From an uncultured Lachnospiraceae bacterium (lineage in GTDB: Bacteria > Bacillota > Clostridia > Lachnospirales > Lachnospiraceae), in contig ONEJ01000037.1 of NCBI GenBank assembly GCA_900316805.1, forward strand, positions 1-33,164: a stretch of 33,164 nucleotides of DNA. Direction: 5' to 3'. Under the pieces are notes generated by a model that made no database searches, had not been told where the DNA came from, and saw only the letters and a list, made by a program, of their open reading frames with translations. The position numbers and the translations under genes are program-made. Shown in pieces: positions 7,499-15,932 of this stretch. How positions within the stretch are numbered: position 1 is the stretch's first letter; every line of letters begins with the position of its first letter.

Positions 7499-8599
7499 AT
7501 GAAACACACGCAGAAAAAAGAATTGTATATTCGCCAGGATGCCCTGACAGACCAGTTATTTGACGAGCATTCCATCTTTCTTGATATTGAGACCACAGGT
7601 TTTTCTCCTGCCAGTTCCTATGTCTACCTGATCGGCTGTGCGTTTAGAAACGGCAAATATATTTATGTTGACCAGTACTTTGCTGAAAACACTACGGAAG
7701 AACAGCAGATTCTTTCTGCCTTTATGGAAACGTTAGAGAAATACGATACGATTATTTCTTTCAACGGTGTCGGTTTTGATGTTCCATATCTCAAAGCAAA
7801 ATGTGATTTTCACGGACTGCAGGAATCCTTTAAGAAAAAGACGTATCTGGACATATTCAAATCTGTATCAGACATGAAATTTCTCCTTCGCCTGCCAAAC
7901 TATAAGCAGAAAACCATCGAGGAATTCTTATGTCTGACAAGAGATGACACCCAGACCGGCGGAGATCTTATCAATGTGTACAGAGAATATATCCGCCATC
8001 CTTCCCCAGAGGCCTCCTCACTTATGCACCTTCACAATTATGAGGATGTGGTACATATGATTGATATTCTCCCGATTTTATCTTATATGGAGATTTTCAA
8101 TGGACAATACACGATCCTTTCCACCCGTATCGACAGCTATCATGCCTATGACGGAACCTGTGGACAGGAGCTGATCATTACCATGCAGAATGACTACCCG
8201 GTACCCAAGCGGATTTCCTTAAAGCAGGGAGGGTTCTATCTGATGATCAGCAAATCCCGTACCTCCATCCGTGTTCCGGTTTTTGAAGGGGAGCTGCACT
8301 ATTTCTACCCAAACTATAAGGACTACTACTATCTTCCGGAGGAGGATATGGCTGTCCACAAGAGTGTCGCCGCCTACGTAGACAAAAACTACCGGGAAAA
8401 TGCCCACGCCAGCAACTGTTATACCAGAAAAAGCGGTGCTTTTCTCCCCCAGTATGCCAGCATTATGCAGCCGGAATTCCGACAGGAGCACAAGGACAAG
8501 GTCTCTTATTTTGAGTTGACGGATGATTTCTGCGCCTCAGACATCATGATCCGTCGCTACATTGACCACATCTTAAAATATATGTCATCCTCGAAATAA
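7499..8599 (+). CDS. YprB-like RNase H-fold 3'-5' exonuclease
   Basis: This 366-residue cytoplasmic protein resembles YprB, a DEDD-type exonuclease fold found widely in Firmicutes. The N-terminal nuclease domain (about 15-200) shows the acidic motif FLDIETTGFS (D and E near 28-30), a second motif ISFNGVGFDVPYL near 93-105, and a late HNYEDVVHMIDI motif near 179-190 carrying the last aspartate. The C-terminal 160 residues have no motif I recognise. An AAGGGGAG site precedes the ATG. It is a single-gene unit, divergent from rnf and convergent with cheR. The substrate (RNA or DNA) cannot be told from sequence. Confidence 0.85.
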   Translation: MKHTQKKELYIRQDALTDQLFDEHSIFLDIETTGFSPASSYVYLIGCAFRNGKYIYVDQYFAENTTEEQQILSAFMETLEKYDTIISFNGVGFDVPYLKAKCDFHGLQESFKKKTYLDIFKSVSDMKFLLRLPNYKQKTIEEFLCLTRDDTQTGGDLINVYREYIRHPSPEASSLMHLHNYEDVVHMIDILPILSYMEIFNGQYTILSTRIDSYHAYDGTCGQELIITMQNDYPVPKRISLKQGGFYLMISKSRTSIRVPVFEGELHYFYPNYKDYYYLPEEDMAVHKSVAAYVDKNYRENAHASNCYTRKSGAFLPQYASIMQPEFRQEHKDKVSYFELTDDFCASDIMIRRYIDHILKYMSSSK

Positions 8600-8607
8600 T
8601 TCTTACT

Positions 8608-8640
8608 GAAACTTCCGGACACTTCCGGTCTGGAAGTTTC
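8608..8640. terminator. hairpin between the YprB-like gene and cheR, probable shared terminator
   Basis: GAAACTTCC and GGAAGTTTC pair exactly, extended inward by a G-U pair and GAC/GTC to a 13-base-pair stem. It lies between two convergent stops, 9 bases after one and 5 bases before the other. The T-run on the plus side (8650-8655) is not adjacent and the minus side lacks a good one, so efficiency is uncertain. Confidence 0.55.
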
Positions 8641-8644
8641 AATT

Positions 8645-9424
8645 CTAAGCTTTTTTCTCAAAGTAGAAGCTGGACAGCCGCTCATACCCCAGTTCCCGGT
8701 AATTGGTGATCTGCTCGGTGCTGCCGATAAAGAGAACTCCATGGTTCTTCAAGGACTGATAGAAATTCTTATAGATCATGTTCTTGGCTTCATCCGTAAA
8801 ATAAATTACCACATTCCGACACAGAATGAGATCCATATCTCTCGGATAGGGATCCTTCAGCAGATTATGTTCTTTAAAGGTAATACAACGTTTCAGCTCC
8901 GGAGCTATCTGATAGGATTCTCCAACCTTTGTAAAGTATTTTTTCTTCAGATCATCCGGGACGTTTGCAATACTTTTGGCATTATACAATCCCACCTGGG
9001 CGTGAGCCAGTACCTGCTTATCGATATCGGTAGCCGTAATGCTGATATTAGTCAGAGGAATATGTCTGGAAAAGGCCATAGCCAGTGAATAGGGTTCATC
9101 CCCCGTAGAGCAGGCGGCCGACCAGATTTTCAGCGTTCTCCCCTGCTCCTTGATCAGCTTGGGAATCACCTGTTCATCCAGAATCTTCCACTGATCCGGA
9201 TTCCGGTAAAATTCCGACACATTAATTGTAAGGAAATTTACAAACTGATTAAATTTCTCTTTGTCCGTCTTCAGTACACGCACATATGTATCGTAATCAT
9301 CACAACCATGCTTGGTGGCAATGGTGTTGATTCTTCTGCGCATCTGTTTTTCTTTATAATAATTCAGATCAATATTGGTTAATGCCAGAATATCCCTTTT
9401 GAATTTTTCATAATCATCAAACAT
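8645..9424 (-). CDS. cheR: CheR-type chemoreceptor methyltransferase, orphan
   Basis: CheR transfers methyl groups from S-adenosylmethionine to glutamates of chemoreceptors. The 259-residue protein has the N-terminal helical CheR domain (about 1-70) and the methyltransferase domain, with the SAM motif WSAACSTGDEPYSLAM (about 103-118), ATDIDKQVL, and DLILCRNVVIYFT (about 194-206). The start at 9424 follows AAAGGAGAT by six bases; an upstream in-frame ATG at 9448 overlaps the ribosome binding site region. No other chemotaxis or flagellar gene is in the window. It is flanked by terminator-like hairpins, so it is probably a single-gene unit. Confidence 0.93.
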   Translation of the reverse strand: MFDDYEKFKRDILALTNIDLNYYKEKQMRRRINTIATKHGCDDYDTYVRVLKTDKEKFNQFVNFLTINVSEFYRNPDQWKILDEQVIPKLIKEQGRTLKIWSAACSTGDEPYSLAMAFSRHIPLTNISITATDIDKQVLAHAQVGLYNAKSIANVPDDLKKKYFTKVGESYQIAPELKRCITFKEHNLLKDPYPRDMDLILCRNVVIYFTDEAKNMIYKNFYQSLKNHGVLFIGSTEQITNYRELGYERLSSFYFEKKA

Positions 9425-9520
9425 CTGCTGATCTCCTTTTTTTAACAATCATTTTTAGATGCCGGTGCTGTCCGATTAATTTACGAACTGCTACGTTTAT
9501 CAACCCGGTTTCTAATGTAT

Positions 9521-9552
9521 GAAAAAAGAAGCTGCCAAATGACAGCTTCTTT
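9521..9552 (-). terminator. Rho-independent terminator after the S1-domain gene
   Basis: On the minus strand AAAGAAGCTG pairs with CAGCTTCTTT (10 base pairs, 8-base loop) and runs into further Ts. It lies about 20 bases beyond the stop codon at 9572. Confidence 0.9.
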
Positions 9553-9571
9553 CCTGATAGACATCAATCAA

Positions 9572-10654
9572 TTACTCTTCTGACTCAGAAGCATCCTCTG
9601 CAGGTGCAGTTAAAGCCTTGATGCTTAAGCTGATCTTCTTCTCATCTTCCTTGAAGTCAACGATCTTTGCCTCAACCTCCTGACCAATTTTAAGAACATC
9701 AGCAGGCTTCTCAACATGCTCCTGTGAGATCTGGGATACATGAAGCAGTGCATCTACGCCCGGTGCAAGCTCTACAAATGCACCAAAATCAGTCATGCGG
9801 GCAACTTTTCCCTTGACAACATTGCCGATTGCATACTTCTCAGCAGCTCCATTCCAAGGATTCTCATCAGCAAACTTCATGCTGAGTGCAATCTTGGTCT
9901 CAGTGATATTCTTAATAAAGACACGTACTGTCTGTCCAACGGTAAATACCTTCTTCGGATTCTCAACACGTCCCCAGGACATCTCGGAAATGTGAAGCAG
10001 TCCGTCTACGCCGCCCAGATCGATGAATGCACCAAAATCTGTAACATTCTTAACGGTTCCTTCGATTACATCGCCAACCTGAATCTTGGAAAGCAGTTCC
10101 TTCTGAAGCTCAGCCTTCTTAGCTACAAGTAAAGTCTTGCGGTTACCGATAATTCTTCTCTTTTTCGGATCAAACTCAGTGATAATGAATTCAATCTCCT
10201 GATCCTTAAACTTGGATAAATCCTTCTCATAGGTATCAGACACAAGGCTAGCCGGAATAAAGACTCTTGTCTCATCCACATTCACACAGACACCGCCTCC
10301 AAGTACCTGTGTAACCTTTGCTGTGAGAACCTCCTGATTCTCAAAAGCTTCCTCTAATCTCTTGCTTCCTTTCTCAGCTGCGAGACGCTTGTAAGAAAGA
10401 AGAACCTGACCTTCGCCGTCGTTCACCTTAACGACCTTGGCTTCCATGGTATCGCCGGCTTTGACAACCGTTGTGAGGTCAACATTTGGCTCATTTGTAT
10501 ATTCATTACGTGTAATGATTCCATCTGACTTATAACCGATGTTCAGGATAATCTCATCAGGCTTAACATCAATAACGGTACCCTCTACCACTTCTCCATT
10601 TCTTATTGTTTTTTCGTATGCGTCCAGCATCTGTTCAAAGTTCATTTCTGACAT
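9572..10654 (-). CDS. rpsA: ribosomal protein S1-like protein with four S1 domains
   Basis: This 360-residue RNA-binding protein has four S1 (OB-fold) repeats at about 18-87, 105-171, 190-259 and 276-346, followed by an acidic tail. Four repeats are usual for S1-like proteins of low-GC Gram-positives, against six in E. coli. It probably aids translation initiation or mRNA handling. Its ATG lies 20 bases inside the end of ispH in another frame, with AGGAGG eight bases upstream, so translation of the two is likely coupled. In many Clostridia these two genes are one fused reading frame; here they are separate. It is the last gene of its unit. Confidence 0.93.
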   Translation of the reverse strand: MSEMNFEQMLDAYEKTIRNGEVVEGTVIDVKPDEIILNIGYKSDGIITRNEYTNEPNVDLTTVVKAGDTMEAKVVKVNDGEGQVLLSYKRLAAEKGSKRLEEAFENQEVLTAKVTQVLGGGVCVNVDETRVFIPASLVSDTYEKDLSKFKDQEIEFIITEFDPKKRRIIGNRKTLLVAKKAELQKELLSKIQVGDVIEGTVKNVTDFGAFIDLGGVDGLLHISEMSWGRVENPKKVFTVGQTVRVFIKNITETKIALSMKFADENPWNGAAEKYAIGNVVKGKVARMTDFGAFVELAPGVDALLHVSQISQEHVEKPADVLKIGQEVEAKIVDFKEDEKKISLSIKALTAPAEDASESEE

Positions 10655-11489
10655 TCTTTGAAACCTCCTCGATGATATAGTTTGGGGTCGAAGCCCCTGC
10701 GGTAATACCTACGTTATTGACGGATTGTATCTGACGATAATCCAAATCCTTGCTCGTTTGTATATAGTAAGTATTTGCACATTCCATTTTAGATATCTCA
10801 TACAGCTTCTGTGTATTGGAGCTGTGTTTGTCTCCAATCACGATCATCACATCCGAATGACCGGCTACCTCGCGTGCTTCCGCCTGTCGTTCCTCTGTAG
10901 CATTGCAGATTGTATCTAAAACAATTATATCATACCCTTTTTTTGAAATAATTTCAACTAATTCTTGAAATTTATTGTAGTTAAATGTCGTCTGGGCAAC
11001 GAAGCACACCTTTTCCCGCTCCTTAAGTGGCAGATTTTGGATATCCTCCGGTTCCATAACGGTATATGCCGGCATATTTTCTACCCATCCAAGAATCCCC
11101 CGCACCTCCGGATGACTGGCATTTCCGGCAATGACAACCTGATACCCCTCTTTGCTGTACTTTGCCACGAGCCTGTGGATTTTCCGGACGAAGGGGCAGG
11201 TTGCATCCAGAATTTCAAAACCGCAGCTCTCCATGGCCTCCTGCTCTTTTTTACTGATTCCATGGGAGCGGATAATGATTTTCCCCTTGGGAAGCTGATT
11301 CAACTCCTGCAGATCCTGAATGACCTGTACCCCTCGATCTGTGAGATCTCTCACCACTTCCTCATTATGAATAATGGGTCCATAGGTGTAAACCGGCTCC
11401 TTTGTCTGCTTGGCCTGCTCATATACCATATTGACGGCCCTGCTGACACCAAAGCAGAAGCCGGCACTCTTTGCAACCGTTACCTTCAT
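10635..11489 (-). CDS. ispH: IspH, 4-hydroxy-3-methylbut-2-enyl diphosphate reductase
   Basis: IspH (LytB) makes the last step of the methylerythritol phosphate pathway, reducing HMBPP to IPP and DMAPP with an Fe-S cluster. The 284 residues are full length for the family. The three cluster cysteines appear in SAGFCFGVSRAV (C12), DATCPFV (about C96) and DTICNATEERQ (about C193). The start lies three bases after the cmk stop. The end overlaps the S1-domain gene by 20 bases in a different frame. Confidence 0.97.
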   Translation of the reverse strand: MKVTVAKSAGFCFGVSRAVNMVYEQAKQTKEPVYTYGPIIHNEEVVRDLTDRGVQVIQDLQELNQLPKGKIIIRSHGISKKEQEAMESCGFEILDATCPFVRKIHRLVAKYSKEGYQVVIAGNASHPEVRGILGWVENMPAYTVMEPEDIQNLPLKEREKVCFVAQTTFNYNKFQELVEIISKKGYDIIVLDTICNATEERQAEAREVAGHSDVMIVIGDKHSSNTQKLYEISKMECANTYYIQTSKDLDYRQIQSVNNVGITAGASTPNYIIEEVSKNVRNEL

Positions 11490-11492
11490 ATT

Positions 11493-12152
11493 CTAAGCCT
11501 CTTCGATGATTTTTTTCATGGCAGCTACGACACCGTTGATATCCAGTTCAGAGGAATCCAAAAGCACTGCATCCTCTGCCTGCTTTAATGGGGACGTTTC
11601 CCTGTGCATATCCCGGTAATCCCTGTCAATAATATCCTTCTCAATCTCTTCCAGATTACATTCCTGTCCCTTGGCCGTAAGCTCGTCAAAACGCCTTTGG
11701 GCACGCACCCTTGCGCTGGCTGTCAGATAGATCTTCACGTTGGCATCAGGCAGAACCACAGTTCCAATGTCTCTTCCGTCCATGATCACATTTTCTTTTG
11801 CCGCAAGCTGTCTCTGCAGTTCCACCAGCTTGGTGCGGACAACAGGGTAAATGCTGGTAGCACTGGCCATGTTGCCAACTTCTTCATTGCGGATCACGCC
11901 ATTGACATTTTCCCCATTCAAAATCACCTGCTGTTCGCCGTTCTCATACCGGATGGTCACATCTACATCCGGACATGCCTTTGTGATTGCAGCCTCATCT
12001 TCTGCTGCGATACCGTTTTTCAGAAAATAATATGCCATTGCACGGTACATGGCACCGGTATCCACATAGATATAGCCCAGATCCTTTGCCAGTTTTTTTG
12101 CAATTGTACTTTTGCCGGCACCTGCCGGTCCATCGATTGCGATATTAACCAC
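11493..12152 (-). CDS. cmk: cytidylate kinase, GTG start
   Basis: Cmk phosphorylates CMP and dCMP with ATP in pyrimidine salvage and nucleotide balance. The 219-residue protein begins VNIAIDGPAGAGKST with the P-loop at about 8-15 and includes the CMP-binding MDGRDIGTVV and the lid-region RAQRRF. The start chosen is GTG at 12152, seven bases after AGGAGG. An ATG eight codons upstream would place that ribosome binding site inside the coding region and overlap the preceding gene's stop. The gene sits between the flavoprotein gene and ispH, a common clostridial order. Confidence 0.95.
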   Translation of the reverse strand: MVNIAIDGPAGAGKSTIAKKLAKDLGYIYVDTGAMYRAMAYYFLKNGIAAEDEAAITKACPDVDVTIRYENGEQQVILNGENVNGVIRNEEVGNMASATSIYPVVRTKLVELQRQLAAKENVIMDGRDIGTVVLPDANVKIYLTASARVRAQRRFDELTAKGQECNLEEIEKDIIDRDYRDMHRETSPLKQAEDAVLLDSSELDINGVVAAMKKIIEEA

Positions 12153-12172
12153 GTTATTTCCTCCTAATATTA

Positions 12173-13399
12173 TCATATATTACTGCCTGCCAGAAATCCG
12201 CTAGACCAGGCGATCTGCAGGTTATAGCCCCCGGTAAGGGCATCCAGATCCAGTACTTCCCCGCAGAAATAAAGCCCCTGCACCAGCTTTGATTCCATGG
12301 TGGAGGGATTGATATCCTTCACGCAGACACCGCCCTTGGTGATGATGGCCTCATTCCAGCCGCGAAGTCCCTTGATGGTCAGAGGCAGGTGTTTCAGCAA
12401 ATGCACCAGATTCTTACGTTCCTCTTTGGAAATCTCATTGACCTTTTTGTCGGAATGAATTCCGCTGAGTTCTACCACCACCGGGATCATTTTGGCAGGA
12501 AGCAGATGCGACAGGGAATTACGGAACTGTTTGTTCTTCATTCCGTCAAAGTCCCGCAGAATCCGCTGATCCAGCTGTTCCTCATCCAAAGCCGGTTTCA
12601 GATCAATGAAAAGGCTTAAGCTTTCTACAAAAAGTTTAGGCTTAATACTTCCACTGGCAGATAAGATCAACGGCCCACTGACTCCGAAATGGGTAAAAAG
12701 CATTTCACCGAAATCCTCATACAGCTTCTTTTTCCCATTGAAAATGGAAACAGACACATTGCGAAGGGACAGTCCCTGCAGTTCCTTGACCCAGGCTTCC
12801 TTTGTCTCAAAGGGGACAAGGCTTGGCGTGCACTCCACCAGACGGTGTCCGCTGGCTTCTGCCATGCGAAGTCCGTCTCCGGTGGAACCGGTAGAAGGAT
12901 AGGAAAGCCCACCCGTGGCGACAATGACAGCTTCTGCCGAAAGTCTTGTTCCATCTGCCAGTTGCACACCGGTTATATGTCCGTCCTCTGTAAGCAGCCC
13001 TGCCACCTTCGTGTGAAGACGGATCAGAACTCCTGCCTTATCCAGCGCACGTTTCATTGCAGCAATCACATCGGAAGAATGATCCGACTGGGGAAACACC
13101 CTATTTCCCCGCTCGACCTTCGTGGGCAGTCCCTGCTCTTCAAAAAAGGCGATTACCTGCTCATTATCAAAGCCATAAAAAGCACTGTAAAGAAATTTCC
13201 GGTTGCTCATTACATTGGCAAAAAGCTCCTCCATCTCCCCGGCGTTAGTCAGATTGCATCTGCCCTTTCCGGTAATAAAGAGCTTCTTTCCAAGCTTCTC
13301 ATTTTGTTCCAGAAGTGTCACGGTATTTCCGCCGATGGCAGCCTGATAAGCAGCCATCATGCCTGCCGCACCTCCGCCGATCACAATCACTTTCTTCAT
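12173..13399 (-). CDS. FAD-dependent flavoprotein of the HI0933 / aminoacetone oxidase-like family
   Basis: This 408-residue protein has an N-terminal Rossmann FAD motif (VIGGGAAGMMAA, about 5-16), the family signature KLFITGKGRCNLTN (about 39-52), the ATGGLSYPSTGSTGDG stretch near 161-176, and the C-terminal FAD motif GEVLDLDALTGGYNLQIAW. Members are often labelled NAD(P)/FAD-dependent oxidoreductase and the true substrate is usually unknown. BaiN-type bile-acid enzymes also belong to this broad family, but I see nothing that assigns that role here. Its ATG overlaps the stop of the upstream regulator as ATGA. Confidence 0.88.
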   Translation of the reverse strand: MKKVIVIGGGAAGMMAAYQAAIGGNTVTLLEQNEKLGKKLFITGKGRCNLTNAGEMEELFANVMSNRKFLYSAFYGFDNEQVIAFFEEQGLPTKVERGNRVFPQSDHSSDVIAAMKRALDKAGVLIRLHTKVAGLLTEDGHITGVQLADGTRLSAEAVIVATGGLSYPSTGSTGDGLRMAEASGHRLVECTPSLVPFETKEAWVKELQGLSLRNVSVSIFNGKKKLYEDFGEMLFTHFGVSGPLILSASGSIKPKLFVESLSLFIDLKPALDEEQLDQRILRDFDGMKNKQFRNSLSHLLPAKMIPVVVELSGIHSDKKVNEISKEERKNLVHLLKHLPLTIKGLRGWNEAIITKGGVCVKDINPSTMESKLVQGLYFCGEVLDLDALTGGYNLQIAWSSGFLAGSNI

Positions 13400-14322
13400 G
13401 AATCCATATCCTCTAGTTTGGCATAATGTGCCTTGATTGAATCGTCAATACAGTTAATTTCGTCATTTTCATATACCTGATACTCGTCCCAGATATCCTC
13501 TAGCATGGTCAGCGTGCCGGCAACCTGTTTCTGCTTCTTCATACAGAGAGCCACCACCAGCGCATTGATCACTGAGAGTGGAGCCACAAGAGAATCCACA
13601 ATGGATGCCATATCACTGTCTGCGATCAGATTGCAGGAGGAATACAGATTCATGGGCGAATGAATGCTGTCTGTGATGGTGATTACCTTTGCACTGCGGT
13701 TGTTGGCAAATTCCAGTGCCTTCAAGGTACGCATGGAATAGCGCGGAAAGCTGATTCCGATAATCACATCCTCTTTGCCAATGCGCACCATCTGCTCAAA
13801 GAGCTCACTGGAACTGTTGGTGGTCAGAAGTCTCACATCGTCAAACATCAGATTCAGATAAAATCCCAGAAAGCTGGCAAGAGGTGCACAGCTTCTGATT
13901 CCCACAATATAAATATGCTTGGCGGAAAGTATCGTGGAAACAGCCAGTTCAAAAGCATTCTGATCTATTTTTTCCAAAGTTGTCTTGATCTTGTCTGCAT
14001 CGGATTCCAACACCGTCTGTAAAATCTTGGACTGGCTGATCCTGCCATAGGTAACCTCCATGCGCTGCACCGAATTCAGCTTATTGCGCACCAGCTCCTC
14101 CAGGGCCTTCTGGAATTCCGGATAGCCCTTGTATCCCAGTGACGTTGCAAAACGTACCACTGTGGACTCACTGACACCGACCACCTCTCCCATTTTCGCA
14201 GCTGTCAGAAACACTGCCTTATCGTAATTGTCCGTAATATAAGTAGATAACAACTTCTGCCCCTTGCTCATCTTGCTGTAATGCTGGTTGATACGGTTCA
14301 ACAGATCATTTGTATTAGCCAT
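13396..14322 (-). CDS. RpiR-family transcriptional regulator (HTH plus SIS domain)
   Basis: This 308-residue protein has the RpiR-type N-terminal helix-turn-helix (about 1-77, with VGVSESTVVRFATSLGYKGYPEFQ at about 48-71 typical of the family) and a C-terminal sugar isomerase (SIS) domain (about 120-250) that usually binds a phosphosugar. It is preceded by GGAGGGG and heads the transcription unit that continues with the flavoprotein, cmk, ispH and S1 genes through a stop-start overlap. The regulated sugar genes are not evident nearby; the glycogen debranching gene lies about 5.6 kb away behind another operon. Confidence 0.92.
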   Translation of the reverse strand: MANTNDLLNRINQHYSKMSKGQKLLSTYITDNYDKAVFLTAAKMGEVVGVSESTVVRFATSLGYKGYPEFQKALEELVRNKLNSVQRMEVTYGRISQSKILQTVLESDADKIKTTLEKIDQNAFELAVSTILSAKHIYIVGIRSCAPLASFLGFYLNLMFDDVRLLTTNSSSELFEQMVRIGKEDVIIGISFPRYSMRTLKALEFANNRSAKVITITDSIHSPMNLYSSCNLIADSDMASIVDSLVAPLSVINALVVALCMKKQKQVAGTLTMLEDIWDEYQVYENDEINCIDDSIKAHYAKLEDMDS

Positions 14323-14355
14323 AATAAAAACCCCTCCGAATTGTCACTGCATTTG

Positions 14356-14383
14356 ATTTTAGCACTTTACGGAAGAAATGCAA
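14356..14383 (-). promoter_or_regulatory. promoter of the rpiR-cmk-ispH-S1 unit
   Basis: On the minus strand TTGCAT (14378-14383), a 16-base spacer and TAAAAT (14356-14361) with TGC ahead (an extended -10). It begins directly where the upstream oadA terminator U-tract ends. Confidence 0.65.
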
Positions 14384-14384
14384 G

Positions 14385-14424
14385 AAAAAAATCCCCGCAG
14401 ACATATCATGCCCGTCTGCGGGGA
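14385..14424 (-). terminator. Rho-independent terminator of the decarboxylase operon
   Basis: On the minus strand TCCCCGCAGAC pairs exactly with GTCTGCGGGGA (11 base pairs, 11-base loop), followed directly by seven Ts. It lies 30 bases after the oadA stop and is the strongest terminator in the window. Confidence 0.95.
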
Positions 14425-14454
14425 AATCAAATCATTGATCAAAAATTACCGAAA

Positions 14455-15906
14455 TTATACCGGATACGCCTTATTCTTGCTGTCAGCAGCCTTAGCATCC
14501 ACGCCGGTCTGCTGTGCCTCGCGGTACTTGAAGAAATCGGTAGCAACCTGCGGGAACAGTGCATAGGTAAGCACATCCTCATCCTGCTGCTTGTACTGCT
14601 TCATCTCAGCCTCGATCTTATCTAATTCAGGCTCAATCAGATCTGCCGGACGGCAGGTAATTGCAGACTTCTTCTCCTCCGGAGTAAGGACCTTATCAAC
14701 AACCTCTTTGTTGAAAGGCTTAACTGTCTGGCCATACTTTCCTTCCAGAATACCCTTGGTCTCCTGGGTAGCAACCTTATATCTCTCGCCCATCAGGACA
14801 TTAAATACAGCCTGTGTACCAACGATCTGGGAAGAAGGTGTAACAAGCGGTGGCTCACCGAGATCCTTACGAACTCTCGGAACCTCCTTTAATACTTCCT
14901 CATACTTATCCTCTGCGCCCTGCTCCTTCAGCTGGGAGATCATGTTGGATAACATACCGCCAGGTACCTGGTAACGAAGTGTCTGGATATTGACACCCAG
15001 CACCTTCGGATTCAAAAGACCGCTCTCAAGCGCCTCATCTCTCATCGGACGGAAGTAGTCTGCGATCTCTGCCAGAAGATTCTGATCCAGTCCGGTGTCA
15101 TAAGGTGTACCCTTAAAGGTCTCTACCATAACCTCTGTAGCCGGCTGGCTGGTTCCAAGAGCAAATGGAGACATTGCGGTATCAATAATATCTACACCAG
15201 CCTCAACAGCCTTCAGGTAAGTCATGGAAGCAACACCGGATGTATAGTGGGTGTGCAGCTCGATTGGAATGTTAACAGCATCCTTTAAAGCACGAACAAG
15301 CTCGTCTGCCTTGTATGGAACAAGAAGACCTGCCATATCCTTGATACATAAAGAATTAGCTCCCATATCCTCTACTCGCTTTGCCATCTCTACCCAGTAA
15401 TCCAGAGTATAGGCATCACCAAGGGTGTAGGACAGTGCAACCTGGGCATGTCCCTTCTCCTTGTTAGCAGCGGTAACTGCTGTCTGAAGGTTACGAAGAT
15501 CATTCAGACAGTCAAAGATACGGATGATATCAATACCATTAGCAATGGACTTCTGTACGAAATACTCAACTACATCATCTGCATATGGACGGTATCCTAA
15601 GATATTCTGTCCACGGAACAACATCTGCAGTTTGGTGTTTTTGAATCCATCTCTCAACTTGCGGAGACGATCCCACGGATCTTCCTTCAGGAAACGTAAA
15701 GATGCATCAAAGGTAGCTCCGCCCCAGCACTCTACTGCATGGTAGCCGACCTTATCCATTGTATCAATAATCGGAAGCATCTGCTCTGTTGTCATACGTG
15801 TGGCAATCATGGACTGATGTGCATCACGTAAGATTGTTTCAGTAATTTTAATAGGCTTTGCTGTTGTCTGAGCATTTGCATTTGCCTTATCCTTTACTTT
15901 AGACAT
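14455..15906 (-). CDS. oadA: OadA-type carboxyltransferase subunit (oxaloacetate decarboxylase alpha, without biotin domain)
   Basis: This subunit catalyses carboxyl transfer between oxaloacetate/pyruvate and a biotin carrier. The 483-residue protein has the DRE-TIM-like barrel with ETILRDAHQS (about 24-33), MLFRGQN, CIKDMAGLL (about 186-194, catalytic lysine) and the metal-binding HTHYTSG (about 217-223), followed by the conserved carboxylase domain. It lacks the C-terminal biotinyl domain of the fused Klebsiella-type alpha subunit, in keeping with a separate biotin carrier gene upstream. The ATG at 15906 is six bases from AGGAGG; the ATG directly before it is only three bases away. It is the last gene of a five-gene operon. 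Confidence 0.93.
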   Translation of the reverse strand: MSKVKDKANANAQTTAKPIKITETILRDAHQSMIATRMTTEQMLPIIDTMDKVGYHAVECWGGATFDASLRFLKEDPWDRLRKLRDGFKNTKLQMLFRGQNILGYRPYADDVVEYFVQKSIANGIDIIRIFDCLNDLRNLQTAVTAANKEKGHAQVALSYTLGDAYTLDYWVEMAKRVEDMGANSLCIKDMAGLLVPYKADELVRALKDAVNIPIELHTHYTSGVASMTYLKAVEAGVDIIDTAMSPFALGTSQPATEVMVETFKGTPYDTGLDQNLLAEIADYFRPMRDEALESGLLNPKVLGVNIQTLRYQVPGGMLSNMISQLKEQGAEDKYEEVLKEVPRVRKDLGEPPLVTPSSQIVGTQAVFNVLMGERYKVATQETKGILEGKYGQTVKPFNKEVVDKVLTPEEKKSAITCRPADLIEPELDKIEAEMKQYKQQDEDVLTYALFPQVATDFFKYREAQQTGVDAKAADSKNKAYPV

Positions 15907-15932
15907 CATTTTCCTCCTAAAATTCTATATCA

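Noticed and set aside
12153-12176. Upstream ATG start for cmk
   Set aside because: It would place the AGGAGG inside the coding region and overlap the preceding stop; GTG at 12152 has ideal spacing.
12173-13399. Assignment of the flavoprotein as a bile-acid-converting BaiN
   Set aside because: The family is broad, and nothing in the neighbourhood (no other bai genes) supports that role.
12689-13426. 245-codon plus-strand open frame opposite the flavoprotein gene
   Set aside because: It is a shadow frame of the HI0933-type gene; the composition is atypical for a protein and there is no initiation signal.
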